In this document: positions 26,841 through 35,118 of the stretch, piece after piece
Position numbering within the stretch: the first letter of the stretch is position 1
Layout of the letters: each line of letters begins with the position of its first letter
NCBI RefSeq assembly: GCF_027941775.1
Contig: NZ_CP115917.1
Span: forward strand, 2,213,001 to 2,277,000
Origin: Tenacibaculum pacificus
GTDB taxonomy: Bacteria > Bacteroidota > Bacteroidia > Flavobacteriales > Flavobacteriaceae
Direction of reading: 5' to 3'
Length of the DNA stretch: 64,000 nucleotides
Made by a program: the position numbers and the translations under genes
The notes under the pieces: generated by a model
The model's input: the letters and a program-made list of their open reading frames with translations, nothing else
Told to the model about the DNA's origin: nothing
Database searches by the model: none

Positions 26841-28134
26841 TCAAAATATAGTATCTCCTTCAAAAAAAATAGGTCAATTAAAAGACAATGATATTTTATT
26901 AGAAAAAATACCTGACCATATTTATAATAATATGATAAATATCTTTGCTGATAAATATCATTTTAAAAATGGTGAACAAATGAGAATTAGCAACTATTTT
27001 GTAAAAATTAGTCGCTCACTTTCAGATAATTTTGTTCAATTTATCGATGAAGTAACAAATCAATTAAATGACAATAAATATCCTAAAATACCAACACCTA
27101 ATGGATTTAAACCTCATTCTGAAAATTTACTTAACGAAGAATTAAACAATGGATTTTCTTTAGGAAGTTTTGATATGGCTGTTTCAAATAATGGTTTAGA
27201 AAATATTGAATTTCAATCCGTAGCTACCTATCCTATTAGTGCCGCTAAACTTAACCAACATTTATTAGATAATTTAAATTTAGAAAACGCCTTTATTTTT
27301 GCAGATAATCCTAAAACAAATTGGGATGATTTTATTGAGATGTACAACACATTAATTACTGGAAATCAAAAAGATGGAATTGTGCTTGTAGATAGAAAAA
27401 TTAAAGAACAAAAAACTAATTTCGAATTTTTTGCAACTCAAAAAGAACTTAAAAATCCTATTGAAATAGTAGATATGGAGGATATCTATGAAGATAAAGA
27501 AACTCTTTTTTACAAAAATAATTCGGAAAAAAATCCTGTAAAAATTAATCGATTTTATAACCGTATATTATTAGCTGAAGCTTTATTTGAGGATAATTAT
27601 CCTGAAAACAACAATAAATGGAAGTTTCGTTTTGATAAAAAATATAAATCTCTAAAATTTGTTAATCACCCAATAAAGCAATTTGATGTTTCTAAACGAC
27701 TTTCTCCGTTTATAAATCATCCTTGTAATCCTGGTTGTTTTCAATTATCGGAAGTTGTTGATGATTTTAAAAAAGGTAACTTAAAATATGAAGATTATGT
27801 TTGGAAACATAAATGGGGAGCTGCAGGACACAAACTTATTTTAGAACCAAATAAAGAAATTTTAGAAAGTTTATCTGATTTTTGGGAAGATTATATCGCA
27901 CAAAAAAAAGTAAATTTTAAAATTTTTAAAACTGATGATAATCAAGAAAAAATAGTAGAACTACGATTTATGACTGCTATTCAAAATAAAAAAACAATTA
28001 TTGTTCCAATGGCTAGAATAGGTCAGGCTGTTAAAAATGAAAAAGGAGATACTATCTTTAAAATTCATTTTAGTGATAATAATAAAGAAGGTTACGGTTT
28101 TAGTCCTGTAATTATTTTTGATGATAAAAAATAA
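26833..28134 (+). CDS. Uncharacterised protein, possible ATP-grasp-type ligase
   Basis: A 433-residue cytoplasmic protein that I do not recognise by name. No signal peptide or membrane helix is seen. The segment VWKHKWGAAGHKLILEP (about 325) resembles the ATP-binding Lys/Gly-rich loop of ATP-grasp enzymes, and VELRFMTAIQNKKTIIVPMARIGQAV near the C-terminus resembles their metal-binding Glu/Arg strands. NHPCNPGCFQLSEV is a conspicuous Cys-bearing motif of unknown role. It overlaps the GCS2-like gene by 8 bases and is followed after about 50 bases by DUF445. A second ligation step onto the GCS2 product is a reasonable but untested inference. Confidence 0.5.
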   Translation: MINQNIVSPSKKIGQLKDNDILLEKIPDHIYNNMINIFADKYHFKNGEQMRISNYFVKISRSLSDNFVQFIDEVTNQLNDNKYPKIPTPNGFKPHSENLLNEELNNGFSLGSFDMAVSNNGLENIEFQSVATYPISAAKLNQHLLDNLNLENAFIFADNPKTNWDDFIEMYNTLITGNQKDGIVLVDRKIKEQKTNFEFFATQKELKNPIEIVDMEDIYEDKETLFYKNNSEKNPVKINRFYNRILLAEALFEDNYPENNNKWKFRFDKKYKSLKFVNHPIKQFDVSKRLSPFINHPCNPGCFQLSEVVDDFKKGNLKYEDYVWKHKWGAAGHKLILEPNKEILESLSDFWEDYIAQKKVNFKIFKTDDNQEKIVELRFMTAIQNKKTIIVPMARIGQAVKNEKGDTIFKIHFSDNNKEGYGFSPVIIFDDKK

Positions 28135-28182
28135 AAAGTGTAATTGAAGATTACAAAAAACTTAAAAATATTCGTTAAACAG

Positions 28183-29469
28183 ATGAAATCACCAAAAAAA
28201 GGAGCTCTTTCTTTAGCAATAGCAACCTCTGGAATGCTATTGCTTTTGGCAGGAATTAAATCAGAAATATTGACAGATACCGCTTGGCACATAGTACTTT
28301 CAGGTTTTGAAGCAGCTGTAGTTGGTGGCTGTGCCGATTGGTTTGCTGTACGAGCATTATTTGCCGAAATTCCAATACCTTTTATAAAAAAACATACTAA
28401 TATTATTGTAAAATCAAGAACTAAAATTTCTAACGGAATTGTTGATTTAGTTTCTAATGAATGGTTATCAAAAGAAAGTTTATCTAAAAAAATAAATTCA
28501 GTTGCTATTGCTGATAAAATATTAGACACTTTAAAAGATGATAAAAATGTTTCAAAAATCATTCATTTTTTACAAGATATACTTTTAAACTTCTCAAAAA
28601 ACACCAACTTTTCAGAACTTTCTCCTTATTTAGAAAAAATATTTAAAAAAGAATTAGACACAATTGAAATTGGAAAACCTTTGGGGATTTGGCTACAAAA
28701 AGCATTAAAAAATAAAGAACATTCAGAATTATGGAAGGTTGCTTTATCTAGTATTTCTAAAACTATAAATAATAATGAAACCCGTGAAATGCTACTTAAA
28801 AATGTAAGTAAACAATCTGAAAACATCAAAAAAGAAAGCACTTTTAAACTTTTAGCTGTAAATACAGCTCAAAAACTAGGCGGATTAAATAATGAATCTA
28901 TAACTGATAAATTAATAAAATCAATAAATGATTTATTAACAGAAATAACTAAAGATAAACAACATCCGTTACGTAAAAAGTTAGATAATGAATTACTTGA
29001 TTTTGCTAAAAAATTAGAAATTGGAAATCCAAAAGCACTTGCTTCAATTAAAAATATACAAAAAAAATTAATCAGTAATATTGAATCAAGAATTATTGTT
29101 GCTGAATTATTAAATTCCGCACAAAATAAATTAGAAATAGAATTGAATGATAATAATAGTACTCTTATTCAATTTATCAAACAAAAAGCAAATCGAGTTA
29201 TAAATGATATTTCTAAAAACACCAAACTTATTGAAAAAGCAAATCAAAATTTAAAATCAGTATTTATTTCTATTATCAATAAAAATCATCATTTAATTGC
29301 AAACACTGTTTCCGATAGTTTAGAAAAATTAAATAATAAAGATTTAGTAAAACAAATAGAAGATAAAGTTGGTGATGATTTACAATATATTCGACTTAAT
29401 GGCGCACTTGTTGGAGGTGTTGTTGGAATGGTATTATATATCATAAAAGCAACCATTTTTAGTTTATAA
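28183..29469 (+). CDS. DUF445 family membrane protein
   Basis: About 428 residues from ATG 28183 (a TTG at 28144 would extend it by 13). It opens KGALSLAIATSGMLLLLAG (helix 1), then GFEAAVVGGCADWFAVRALFAEIPIPFIKKHTNII, the defining DUF445 motif. A long Lys/Glu/Asn-rich helical and probably coiled-coil region follows to about 400, and a C-terminal LNGALVGGVVGMVLYII helix closes the protein. The family has conserved termini in the membrane and an elongated soluble middle; its function is unknown. Its place behind two ligase-like genes may point to a shared envelope job. Confidence 0.85.
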   Translation: MKSPKKGALSLAIATSGMLLLLAGIKSEILTDTAWHIVLSGFEAAVVGGCADWFAVRALFAEIPIPFIKKHTNIIVKSRTKISNGIVDLVSNEWLSKESLSKKINSVAIADKILDTLKDDKNVSKIIHFLQDILLNFSKNTNFSELSPYLEKIFKKELDTIEIGKPLGIWLQKALKNKEHSELWKVALSSISKTINNNETREMLLKNVSKQSENIKKESTFKLLAVNTAQKLGGLNNESITDKLIKSINDLLTEITKDKQHPLRKKLDNELLDFAKKLEIGNPKALASIKNIQKKLISNIESRIIVAELLNSAQNKLEIELNDNNSTLIQFIKQKANRVINDISKNTKLIEKANQNLKSVFISIINKNHHLIANTVSDSLEKLNNKDLVKQIEDKVGDDLQYIRLNGALVGGVVGMVLYIIKATIFSL

Positions 29470-29500
29470 TTTTCACAAAAAAACTTAGAGTAAAATGAAT

Positions 29501-29531
29501 TTTAAAAGGCTGAACAATTTACTTATTTTTG
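29501..29531 (+). promoter_or_regulatory. Promoter of the VanX-like gene
   Basis: TTTA (29501), 19 bases, then TATTTTTG (29524-29531). The box ends only 4 bases before ATG 29536, so the mRNA is predicted to be leaderless or nearly so. Confidence 0.55.
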
Positions 29532-29535
29532 CTTG

Positions 29536-30228
29536 ATGAAACAACTATTTTATTTATTAGTATTTTATTCTTTTATTGTTAATGCACAAGAAAAAACACA
29601 TTTAAAAGAACAGCAAAAACTTCCTAAAAATTTTTCGTATTTAAAAAATATAGCGCCTACTATTCAAAAAGAACTTCGATATTGTGCTGACAATAATTTT
29701 TTAGGAGCATCTGTAAATGGTTATGATGAAAGCATTGTTATTTGCACCACAAAAACAGCAATAGCCTTAAAAAAAGTACAAGCAGAGTTATTAAAAAAAG
29801 AATTAAGTCTTAAAATTTTTGATGCTTATCGTCCGCAAACTGCGGTGAATCATTTTGTAAAATGGGCGCGTGTTATGAACGATACTTTAATGAAAGAAGA
29901 ATATTATCCGAGTATCAATAAAAGACATTTATTTAAAAAAGGATATATTTCTTCGAAATCGGGTCATTCTCGTGGTAGTACAGTCGATTTAACAATTATC
30001 GATTTAAAAACAGGAAACGAATTAGATATGGGAAGTCCATTTGATTTCTTCGGAATTTCTTCGCATATTTCTTATCAAAAACTAACTAAAAAACAAAAAG
30101 AAAACAGGCAGTTATTACAATCTGTAATGCGCAAATATAATTTTAGACCCTACTCTAAAGAATGGTGGCATTTTACGTTAAGATTCGAACCTTTTCCTAA
30201 AACTTATTTTAGTTTTCCTGTTAAATAA
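29536..30228 (+). CDS. D-alanyl-D-alanine dipeptidase, VanX/DdpX family (M15D)
   Basis: A 230-residue exported protein (signal MKQLFYLLVFYSFIVNAQ). It has SGHSRGSTVDLTI with zinc ligands His 144 and Asp 151, and KEWWHFTLRFEPFP with catalytic Glu 209 and His 212, plus IFDAYRPQTAV with the conserved Arg. It hydrolyses D-Ala-D-Ala; in bacteria without a van operon this is a recycling or nutritional role, so no vancomycin resistance is implied. The start is ATG 29536; the TTG directly before it (29533) is not needed. Confidence 0.9.
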   Translation: MKQLFYLLVFYSFIVNAQEKTHLKEQQKLPKNFSYLKNIAPTIQKELRYCADNNFLGASVNGYDESIVICTTKTAIALKKVQAELLKKELSLKIFDAYRPQTAVNHFVKWARVMNDTLMKEEYYPSINKRHLFKKGYISSKSGHSRGSTVDLTIIDLKTGNELDMGSPFDFFGISSHISYQKLTKKQKENRQLLQSVMRKYNFRPYSKEWWHFTLRFEPFPKTYFSFPVK

Positions 30229-30289
30229 TAGATATTCTTTAAAAAGTAAAGAACTATTTTAAATTAATTACAAAAAAAAATAAAAATGC

Positions 30290-30385
30290 CTAGCCCCGAT
30301 TGTAGCAATTGTTTGAGCTCTTTTTTATTTTTTTCTTTTGAAAAATAAAAAAAGCGAGTGCGGAAAGCGGGAAATTGCTTCAAAT
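30290..30385 (+). repeat. 96-bp structured intergenic repeat, copy 1
   Basis: The element runs from CTAGCCCCGATTG to GGGAAATTGCTTCAAAT and recurs, inverted, at 46312-46407 with only a few differences. Internally, GCAATT (near the start) can pair with AATTGC (near the end), and TTTTTTATTTTT pairs with AAAAATAAAAAAA, giving a nested hairpin with GAGCTC/GCGAG shoulders. It lies between the VanX-like gene and a secreted-protein gene. A structured ncRNA (for example of the Flavo-1 type) or a miniature mobile element are both possible; I cannot confirm either. Confidence 0.75.
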
Positions 30386-30455
30386 AAAATGTTTTAACGC
30401 TTTATTCAGAAATACAAAAAACGACGGCATTATATTTGCTTAGATTTATTTTGAT

Positions 30456-31136
30456 ATGATAAAACAAACAATACACTTTTTTATAGTAATTTTTGCAGTA
30501 AGTATAAGCTCGCATAGTTTTGCACAACTTGATGCTTCTTTTGGAAATAATAAAAATAATACAGGTTCTTTTGGTAGCATCCCTGCTACAGCTAAAGAAG
30601 TAAAAAAACCAAAATCATTAGAGTTTAAAAATAATGACGGTTTTAAAACAGCACATAAACAGCAACAAAAAGAGTTACAAAAAAAACAAGCCGAAAAAGA
30701 TTTTGAAAATAAAGGTATTTTAACCAAAGCCAAACAAGCCGAGGAACAATATTTAAGTGCTTTTCAAAGAATAAAAGGAATGTATGAATATCCTATTATC
30801 GATCAAGATTTAGGAAGTTTTAGTACAAAAGACAAAAGTGTAACTATTATTTGTCGTGATTTTCAATATCCTGATGGCGATAAAGTAACTATTCTTGTCA
30901 ATAATATTCCTGTTGTTAGTAAATTAATTCTAAAAGGAAGTTATCAATCTTTTAAAATTCCTTTAGATGAAGGAATTAATACCATTGAAATTTTAGCATT
31001 AAACCAAGGTAGTTCAGGTCCAAATACTGCTGGTTTTAAAATTTATAATGCTAGTGGAATGTTAATTTCTGCCAATCAATGGAACTTAGCTACGGGTGCA
31101 AAAGCATCTATTATAATCGCCAAACAAAAACAATAA
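30456..31136 (+). CDS. Secreted protein of unknown function
   Basis: A 226-residue protein with signal peptide (MIKQTIHFFIVIFAVSISSHSFAQ), then a low-complexity stretch, a Lys/Gln/Glu-rich probably coiled-coil helix (about 65-105, KQQQKELQKKQAEKDF), and a C-terminal beta-rich domain (SVTIICRDFQYPDGDKVTILVN ... NTIEILALNQGSSGPNTAGFKIYN). I do not recognise a named family; the latter resembles conserved flavobacterial periplasmic domains. It is monocistronic. Confidence 0.75.
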   Translation: MIKQTIHFFIVIFAVSISSHSFAQLDASFGNNKNNTGSFGSIPATAKEVKKPKSLEFKNNDGFKTAHKQQQKELQKKQAEKDFENKGILTKAKQAEEQYLSAFQRIKGMYEYPIIDQDLGSFSTKDKSVTIICRDFQYPDGDKVTILVNNIPVVSKLILKGSYQSFKIPLDEGINTIEILALNQGSSGPNTAGFKIYNASGMLISANQWNLATGAKASIIIAKQKQ

Positions 31137-31212
31137 TTTAAATAGTTTTAGAAATAAAAAAGCATTAATACAATTTTTAACAAGAACTTTTTTAAAATTA
31201 CTAAAAACTACT

Positions 31213-31220
31213 TACTTTTG
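31213..31220 (+). promoter_or_regulatory. -7 box of the pdhA-pdhC promoter
   Basis: TACTTTTG fits TAnnTTTG and lies 57 bases upstream of pdhA. No exact TTTG occurs at -33 (the position reads TTTT). Confidence 0.5.
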
Positions 31221-31277
31221 TAGCTACGTTTTAAGAAAGACGCAACAAACAAACTTTAAATAAATAACTAATATATA

Positions 31278-32273
31278 ATGAATAAAATCACCAAAGAAAC
31301 CTATATCAACTGGTATAGAGACATGCTTTTCTGGAGAAAGTTTGAAGATAAGTTAGCAGCTGTTTACATTCAACAGAAGGTAAGAGGTTTTTTACACTTA
31401 TATAACGGTCAAGAGGCTGTTTTAGCAGGTGCATTACATGCTATGGATTTATCTAAGGATAAAATGATTACCGCATACCGTAACCACGTACAACCAATTG
31501 GTATGGGTGAAGATCCTAAACGTGTAATGGCGGAATTATATGGTAAAGCTACTGGTACCTCTAAAGGTATGGGTGGTTCAATGCATATTTTTTCTAAAGA
31601 ATTTCGTTTTTATGGTGGTCATGGAATCGTTGGTGGACAAATTCCATTAGGAGCTGGATTAGCTTTTGGTGATAAATATAAAGGAAATGATGCCGTAACA
31701 TTATGTTGTTTTGGTGATGGTGCTGCTCGTCAGGGGTCATTACATGAAACATTTAATATGGCTATGACTTGGAAGTTACCAGTAGTATTTATTGTTGAAA
31801 ACAATGGATATGCAATGGGAACTTCTGTAGAAAGAACTGCAAATCATACTGATATTTGGAAACTTGGTTTAGGATACGAAATGCCTTGTGGACCTGTTGA
31901 TGGAATGAATCCTATTAAAGTTGCTGAAGCTCTTGATGAAGCTATTCAAAGAGCTCGTCGTGGAGAAGGACCAACTTTCTTAGAAATGAAAACTTACCGT
32001 TATAGAGGACACTCAATGTCTGATGCTCAACATTATCGTACAAAAGATGAAGTTGCTGAGTACAGAAAAATTGATCCTATTACGCAAGTATTAGATATTA
32101 TTAAAGAAAATGATTATGCTTCTGCTGATGAAATTGAAGCTATCAAAAAAGAAGTAAAAGAATCTGTAAGTGAATGTGAAAAATTTGCTGAAGAATCTCC
32201 ATATCCTGAAGTAAGTCAATTACACGATATGGTATACGAACAAGAAGATTATCCATTTATAAAATCTAAGTAA
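31278..32273 (+). CDS. pdhA: Pyruvate dehydrogenase E1 component, alpha subunit
   Basis: A 331-residue thiamine-diphosphate enzyme subunit: AYRNHVQPIGMG, GGSMHIFSKEFRFYGGHGIVGGQIPLGAGLAF, the TPP motif GDGAARQGSLHETFNMA ... ENNGYAMGT, and the phosphorylation-loop-like YRYRGHSMSDAQHYRTKDE. It decarboxylates pyruvate together with an E1-beta subunit, whose gene is not adjacent. The E2 gene begins 3 bases after its stop, so E1-alpha and E2 are made from one mRNA. Confidence 0.96.
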   Translation: MNKITKETYINWYRDMLFWRKFEDKLAAVYIQQKVRGFLHLYNGQEAVLAGALHAMDLSKDKMITAYRNHVQPIGMGEDPKRVMAELYGKATGTSKGMGGSMHIFSKEFRFYGGHGIVGGQIPLGAGLAFGDKYKGNDAVTLCCFGDGAARQGSLHETFNMAMTWKLPVVFIVENNGYAMGTSVERTANHTDIWKLGLGYEMPCGPVDGMNPIKVAEALDEAIQRARRGEGPTFLEMKTYRYRGHSMSDAQHYRTKDEVAEYRKIDPITQVLDIIKENDYASADEIEAIKKEVKESVSECEKFAEESPYPEVSQLHDMVYEQEDYPFIKSK

Positions 32274-32276
32274 ACC

Positions 32277-33902
32277 ATGGCTACAATTATAAACATGCCT
32301 CGCTTAAGCGATACAATGGAAGAAGGAGTTGTTGCTTCTTGGTTAAAAAATGTAGGTGACAGAATTGAAGAAGGCGATATTTTAGCTGAAATTGAAACTG
32401 ACAAAGCTACCATGGAATTTGAGTCTTTTCACGAAGGTGTTTTATTACACATTGGTGTTCAAGAAGGTGAATCTGCTCCTGTAGATACTTTACTTGCTAT
32501 TATTGGTGAAGAAGGTGAAGATGTTTCTGCTTTATTAAACGGAAATATTGCTCCTGTAAAAGTCGAAGAAGCTCCTAAAAGTAAAGCAACTTCTAACGAA
32601 GAAGTAGCTGTAAAAAGTGAAGTAGTAGCAATGCCAGCAGGCGCTATTGTTATTAACATGCCACGTTTAAGTGATACCATGGAAGAAGGAACTGTTGCTT
32701 CTTGGTTAAAAAACGTAGGTGATACCGTTGAAGAAGGTGATATTTTAGCTGAAATCGAAACTGATAAGGCTACTATGGAGTTCGAATCTTTTAACGAAGG
32801 TGTTTTATTACACATTGGTGTTCAAGAAGGAGAAGCGGCTCCTGTAGATACTTTACTTGCCATTATCGGTAAAGAAGGTACAGATGTTGCTACCGTACTT
32901 GCTGCATTAAATTCAGGAAATACAACTTCATCTGTAGAAACAGAAGAAAAAGCTATTCAAAAAGAAGAAGCTCCTAAAGAAGAAATTAAAGTAGCTGCTA
33001 CTGAAACAGTAACTACAACAACTTCTGGAGGAAGAATATTTGCTTCTCCATTAGCTAAAAAAATAGCAAAGGATAAAGGAATTAAATTAACAGCAATTAA
33101 AGGTTCTGGTGAAAACGGACGTATCGTTAAAAAGGATGTAGAAAACTACACTCCTGCTGCTGTTAAAGTTGAAGCTCCTGCTAGTTCGGCAGCGACAACT
33201 AATTTTGCTATCGCTGGAGAAGAAAACACATCAGAAGTTAAAAATTCTCAAATGCGTAAGGCAATTGCTAAAGCATTAGGAAATTCTAAATTTGCTGCAC
33301 CTCACTTCTACTTAAATATTGAGGTAGATATGGATAATGCAATGGCTTCTCGTAAAACAATCAATGCGATTCCTGATACTAAAGTATCATTTAACGACAT
33401 GGTTGTAAAAGCGTGTGCTATGGCATTAAAAAAACATCCAAATGTAAATACTAGCTGGACGGATAATACTACATTATTCCACAGCCATATTCATATTGGT
33501 GTTGCTGTTGCTGTTGATGAAGGCTTAGTTGTACCTGTTGTAAAACATACAGATGCTTTAAGTTTAACTCAAATTGGTGCTTCGGTACGTGATTTAGCTG
33601 GTAAAGCTAGAAACAAGAAAATTTCTCCTGCTGAAATGCAAGGAAGTACTTTTACAGTTTCTAACTTAGGAATGTTTGGTATCGAAAGTTTTACTTCGAT
33701 TATCAATCAGCCTAATTCTGCTATTTTATCTGTTGGTGCTATCATACAAAAACCTGTTGTTAAAAACGGTGAAATTGTTGTTGGTAACACAATGAAATTA
33801 ACTTTAGCTTGTGATCATAGAACGGTTGATGGTGCTGTAGGTGCTCAATTCTTACAAACATTAAAAACTTTTGTTGAAAACCCTGTTACAATGTTAGCAT
33901 AA
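32277..33902 (+). CDS. pdhC: Pyruvate dehydrogenase E2 (dihydrolipoyl acetyltransferase), two lipoyl domains
   Basis: A 541-residue E2 with two closely similar lipoyl domains (about 1-80 and 125-205), each with EIETDKATMEFES around the lipoylated Lys. There are two Ala/Glu/Lys-rich linkers, a peripheral-subunit-binding domain at about 255-295 (IFASPLAKKIAKDKGIKLTAIKG), and the catalytic domain ending DHRTVDGAVGAQFLQ with the active-site His. It transfers acetyl groups to CoA and forms the core of the complex. The two lipoyl domains differ mostly at synonymous sites, so the duplication is old and under constraint. Confidence 0.96.
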   Translation: MATIINMPRLSDTMEEGVVASWLKNVGDRIEEGDILAEIETDKATMEFESFHEGVLLHIGVQEGESAPVDTLLAIIGEEGEDVSALLNGNIAPVKVEEAPKSKATSNEEVAVKSEVVAMPAGAIVINMPRLSDTMEEGTVASWLKNVGDTVEEGDILAEIETDKATMEFESFNEGVLLHIGVQEGEAAPVDTLLAIIGKEGTDVATVLAALNSGNTTSSVETEEKAIQKEEAPKEEIKVAATETVTTTTSGGRIFASPLAKKIAKDKGIKLTAIKGSGENGRIVKKDVENYTPAAVKVEAPASSAATTNFAIAGEENTSEVKNSQMRKAIAKALGNSKFAAPHFYLNIEVDMDNAMASRKTINAIPDTKVSFNDMVVKACAMALKKHPNVNTSWTDNTTLFHSHIHIGVAVAVDEGLVVPVVKHTDALSLTQIGASVRDLAGKARNKKISPAEMQGSTFTVSNLGMFGIESFTSIINQPNSAILSVGAIIQKPVVKNGEIVVGNTMKLTLACDHRTVDGAVGAQFLQTLKTFVENPVTMLA

Positions 33903-33921
33903 GTTTTTAACTTACATATAT

Positions 33922-33955
33922 AAAAAAGCTCGAGATATTTCTCGAGCTTTTTTTA
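33922..33955. terminator. Bidirectional terminator, pdhC / dinB-like gene
   Basis: AAAAAAGCTCGAGA and TCTCGAGCTTTTTTT form a perfect stem. The T run overlaps the stop codon of the convergent DinB-like gene. Confidence 0.93.
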
Positions 33956-34498
33956 TTTACAAATATTCTTTGCTTGTGCAATATGTCGTTGATTATGATT
34001 AATTACAAATCGGAAAGTATCTCCTAACCTAAATTTTAAAATAGGTAATGTTATAGCTGTTTTTATCTTTGTCAGATTTTTATTTTCTGCTAACTCAAGT
34101 AATTGTAATAATTCTTCTTGAAATATAATAAAACGTTCTAAAACAACTTTTTTATCTAATTTTGAATAAATAGGATTCTTACTTTTAAAAGTATTCATTG
34201 TTTTCACGCCTTCTTTAGGCAACATATCTAAAGCAAATTTATTTCCTAAAAATCCAGCTTTAAAAACTGTTGATTTTTGATGTTTAGATTTCTCTATTCT
34301 TTTTCTGATTTCATTATTATAAAATTCTGAATATAAATTCAAATGCTCTAAACATTCTAAAACAGACCACGATTTTGCTGTTTTTTTATATTGCAACTCT
34401 TCTGTAGTATTATTTTTTAAAGATTCTACATAATTAATATGAGAAACTACAGTTTGTTTTAATTCTGATAATAATTCTTTGGTATTAAAAAAGCTCAT
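33953..34498 (-). CDS. DinB family protein
   Basis: A 181-residue four-helix-bundle protein: KSWSVLECLEHLNLYSEFYNNEI carries the first metal-ligand His and NHNQRHIAQA the other two, in DinB_2-like spacing. Members bind a divalent metal and many are thiol-dependent transferases in Bacillus or flavobacteria; the substrate here is unknown. The ATG lies inside a long hairpin (34487-34530) that follows the Crp/Fnr gene upstream. Confidence 0.85.
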   Translation of the reverse strand: MSFFNTKELLSELKQTVVSHINYVESLKNNTTEELQYKKTAKSWSVLECLEHLNLYSEFYNNEIRKRIEKSKHQKSTVFKAGFLGNKFALDMLPKEGVKTMNTFKSKNPIYSKLDKKVVLERFIIFQEELLQLLELAENKNLTKIKTAITLPILKFRLGDTFRFVINHNQRHIAQAKNICK

Positions 34499-34530
34499 GT
34501 TTGAAATTTAATTCAAATATGAGCTTTTTT
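34487..34530. terminator. Terminator-like 19-bp hairpin overlapping the DinB start codon
   Basis: Arms AAAAAAGCTCATGTTTGAA (34487-34505) and TTCAAATATGAGCTTTTTT (34512-34530) match at 18 of 19 positions with a 6-base loop. On the minus strand it would terminate the Crp/Fnr transcript (gene end 34550), yet it contains the DinB ATG at 34498-34496 and the T run encodes its Phe-Phe. Confidence 0.7.
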
Positions 34531-34549
34531 ATAAAAATAAATATTGATG

Positions 34550-35085
34550 CTAATCAAGATTTTTTAATATCCTAGATAATGTTTCTGGCGCCATTCTTAA
34601 ATAAGACGCAATATATTTTTGAGTATCTCTTGAAATACTTGCGGACTTCTTTTAAATACACGTTCAAAACGTTTTTGAGGAGAATAAGTAATTAAATCAA
34701 TTTCTCTTTCTATTTGTTGATACATAAAATCATTTAAAAAAATATTCCAAACATCTTGATATTCTTTTTCAGAATTTATAAAATGTATAAAATTTATTTT
34801 TGAAATTACTTTCAAACTGCATTTTTTAAGCGCTTGTATGTAAAAAGAAGTTGGTTTTTCAGTTAAAAAACAATCAAATGCTGTAATTATAGAATCTTTA
34901 TATCCAAATCTAATGGTATGTTCTTCATCATCATCAATAAAAACTCGTAAACTTCCTTCTTTTACTAAATACAAATTGGTATTTAAATCTCCTTTATTTA
35001 TCAGAAAATCATTTCTTTTAAGTGTTATTTCTTTACCCCATTCATCTTCTAAATTTTCTAAAAGGAATGATAAAGAATTCTTCAA
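34550..35085 (-). pseudogene. Crp/Fnr family regulator, frameshifted in the HTH region
   Basis: The first about 155 residues are a cyclic-nucleotide-binding domain (LINKGDLNTNLYLVKEGSLRVFIDDDEE...) and the long helix that links to the DNA-binding domain (SPQKRFERVFKRSPQVFQEI). The frame then shifts at about 34623-34626 and stops at 34597. Restoring one base, for example ATACTC to ATACCTC, gives EIPQKYIASYLRMAPETLSRILKNLD, the standard recognition helix, ending at 34550. As written, the regulator lacks its HTH. The family is the Bacteroidetes Crp/Fnr type without obvious Fe-S cysteines. It may be a true lesion or a sequencing error. Confidence 0.85.
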
Positions 35086-35118
35086 AATAAACTATTTTCT
35101 AATTAAAATTTACAACTA

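Noticed and set aside
29536..30228. VanX-like gene as part of vancomycin resistance
   Set aside because: No vanA/vanH-type ligase or dehydrogenase is nearby; chromosomal dipeptidases of this family are common recycling enzymes.
32277..32897. Recent duplication of the lipoyl domain in pdhC
   Set aside because: The copies differ at many synonymous sites while the protein is conserved, so the duplication is old and normal for the family.
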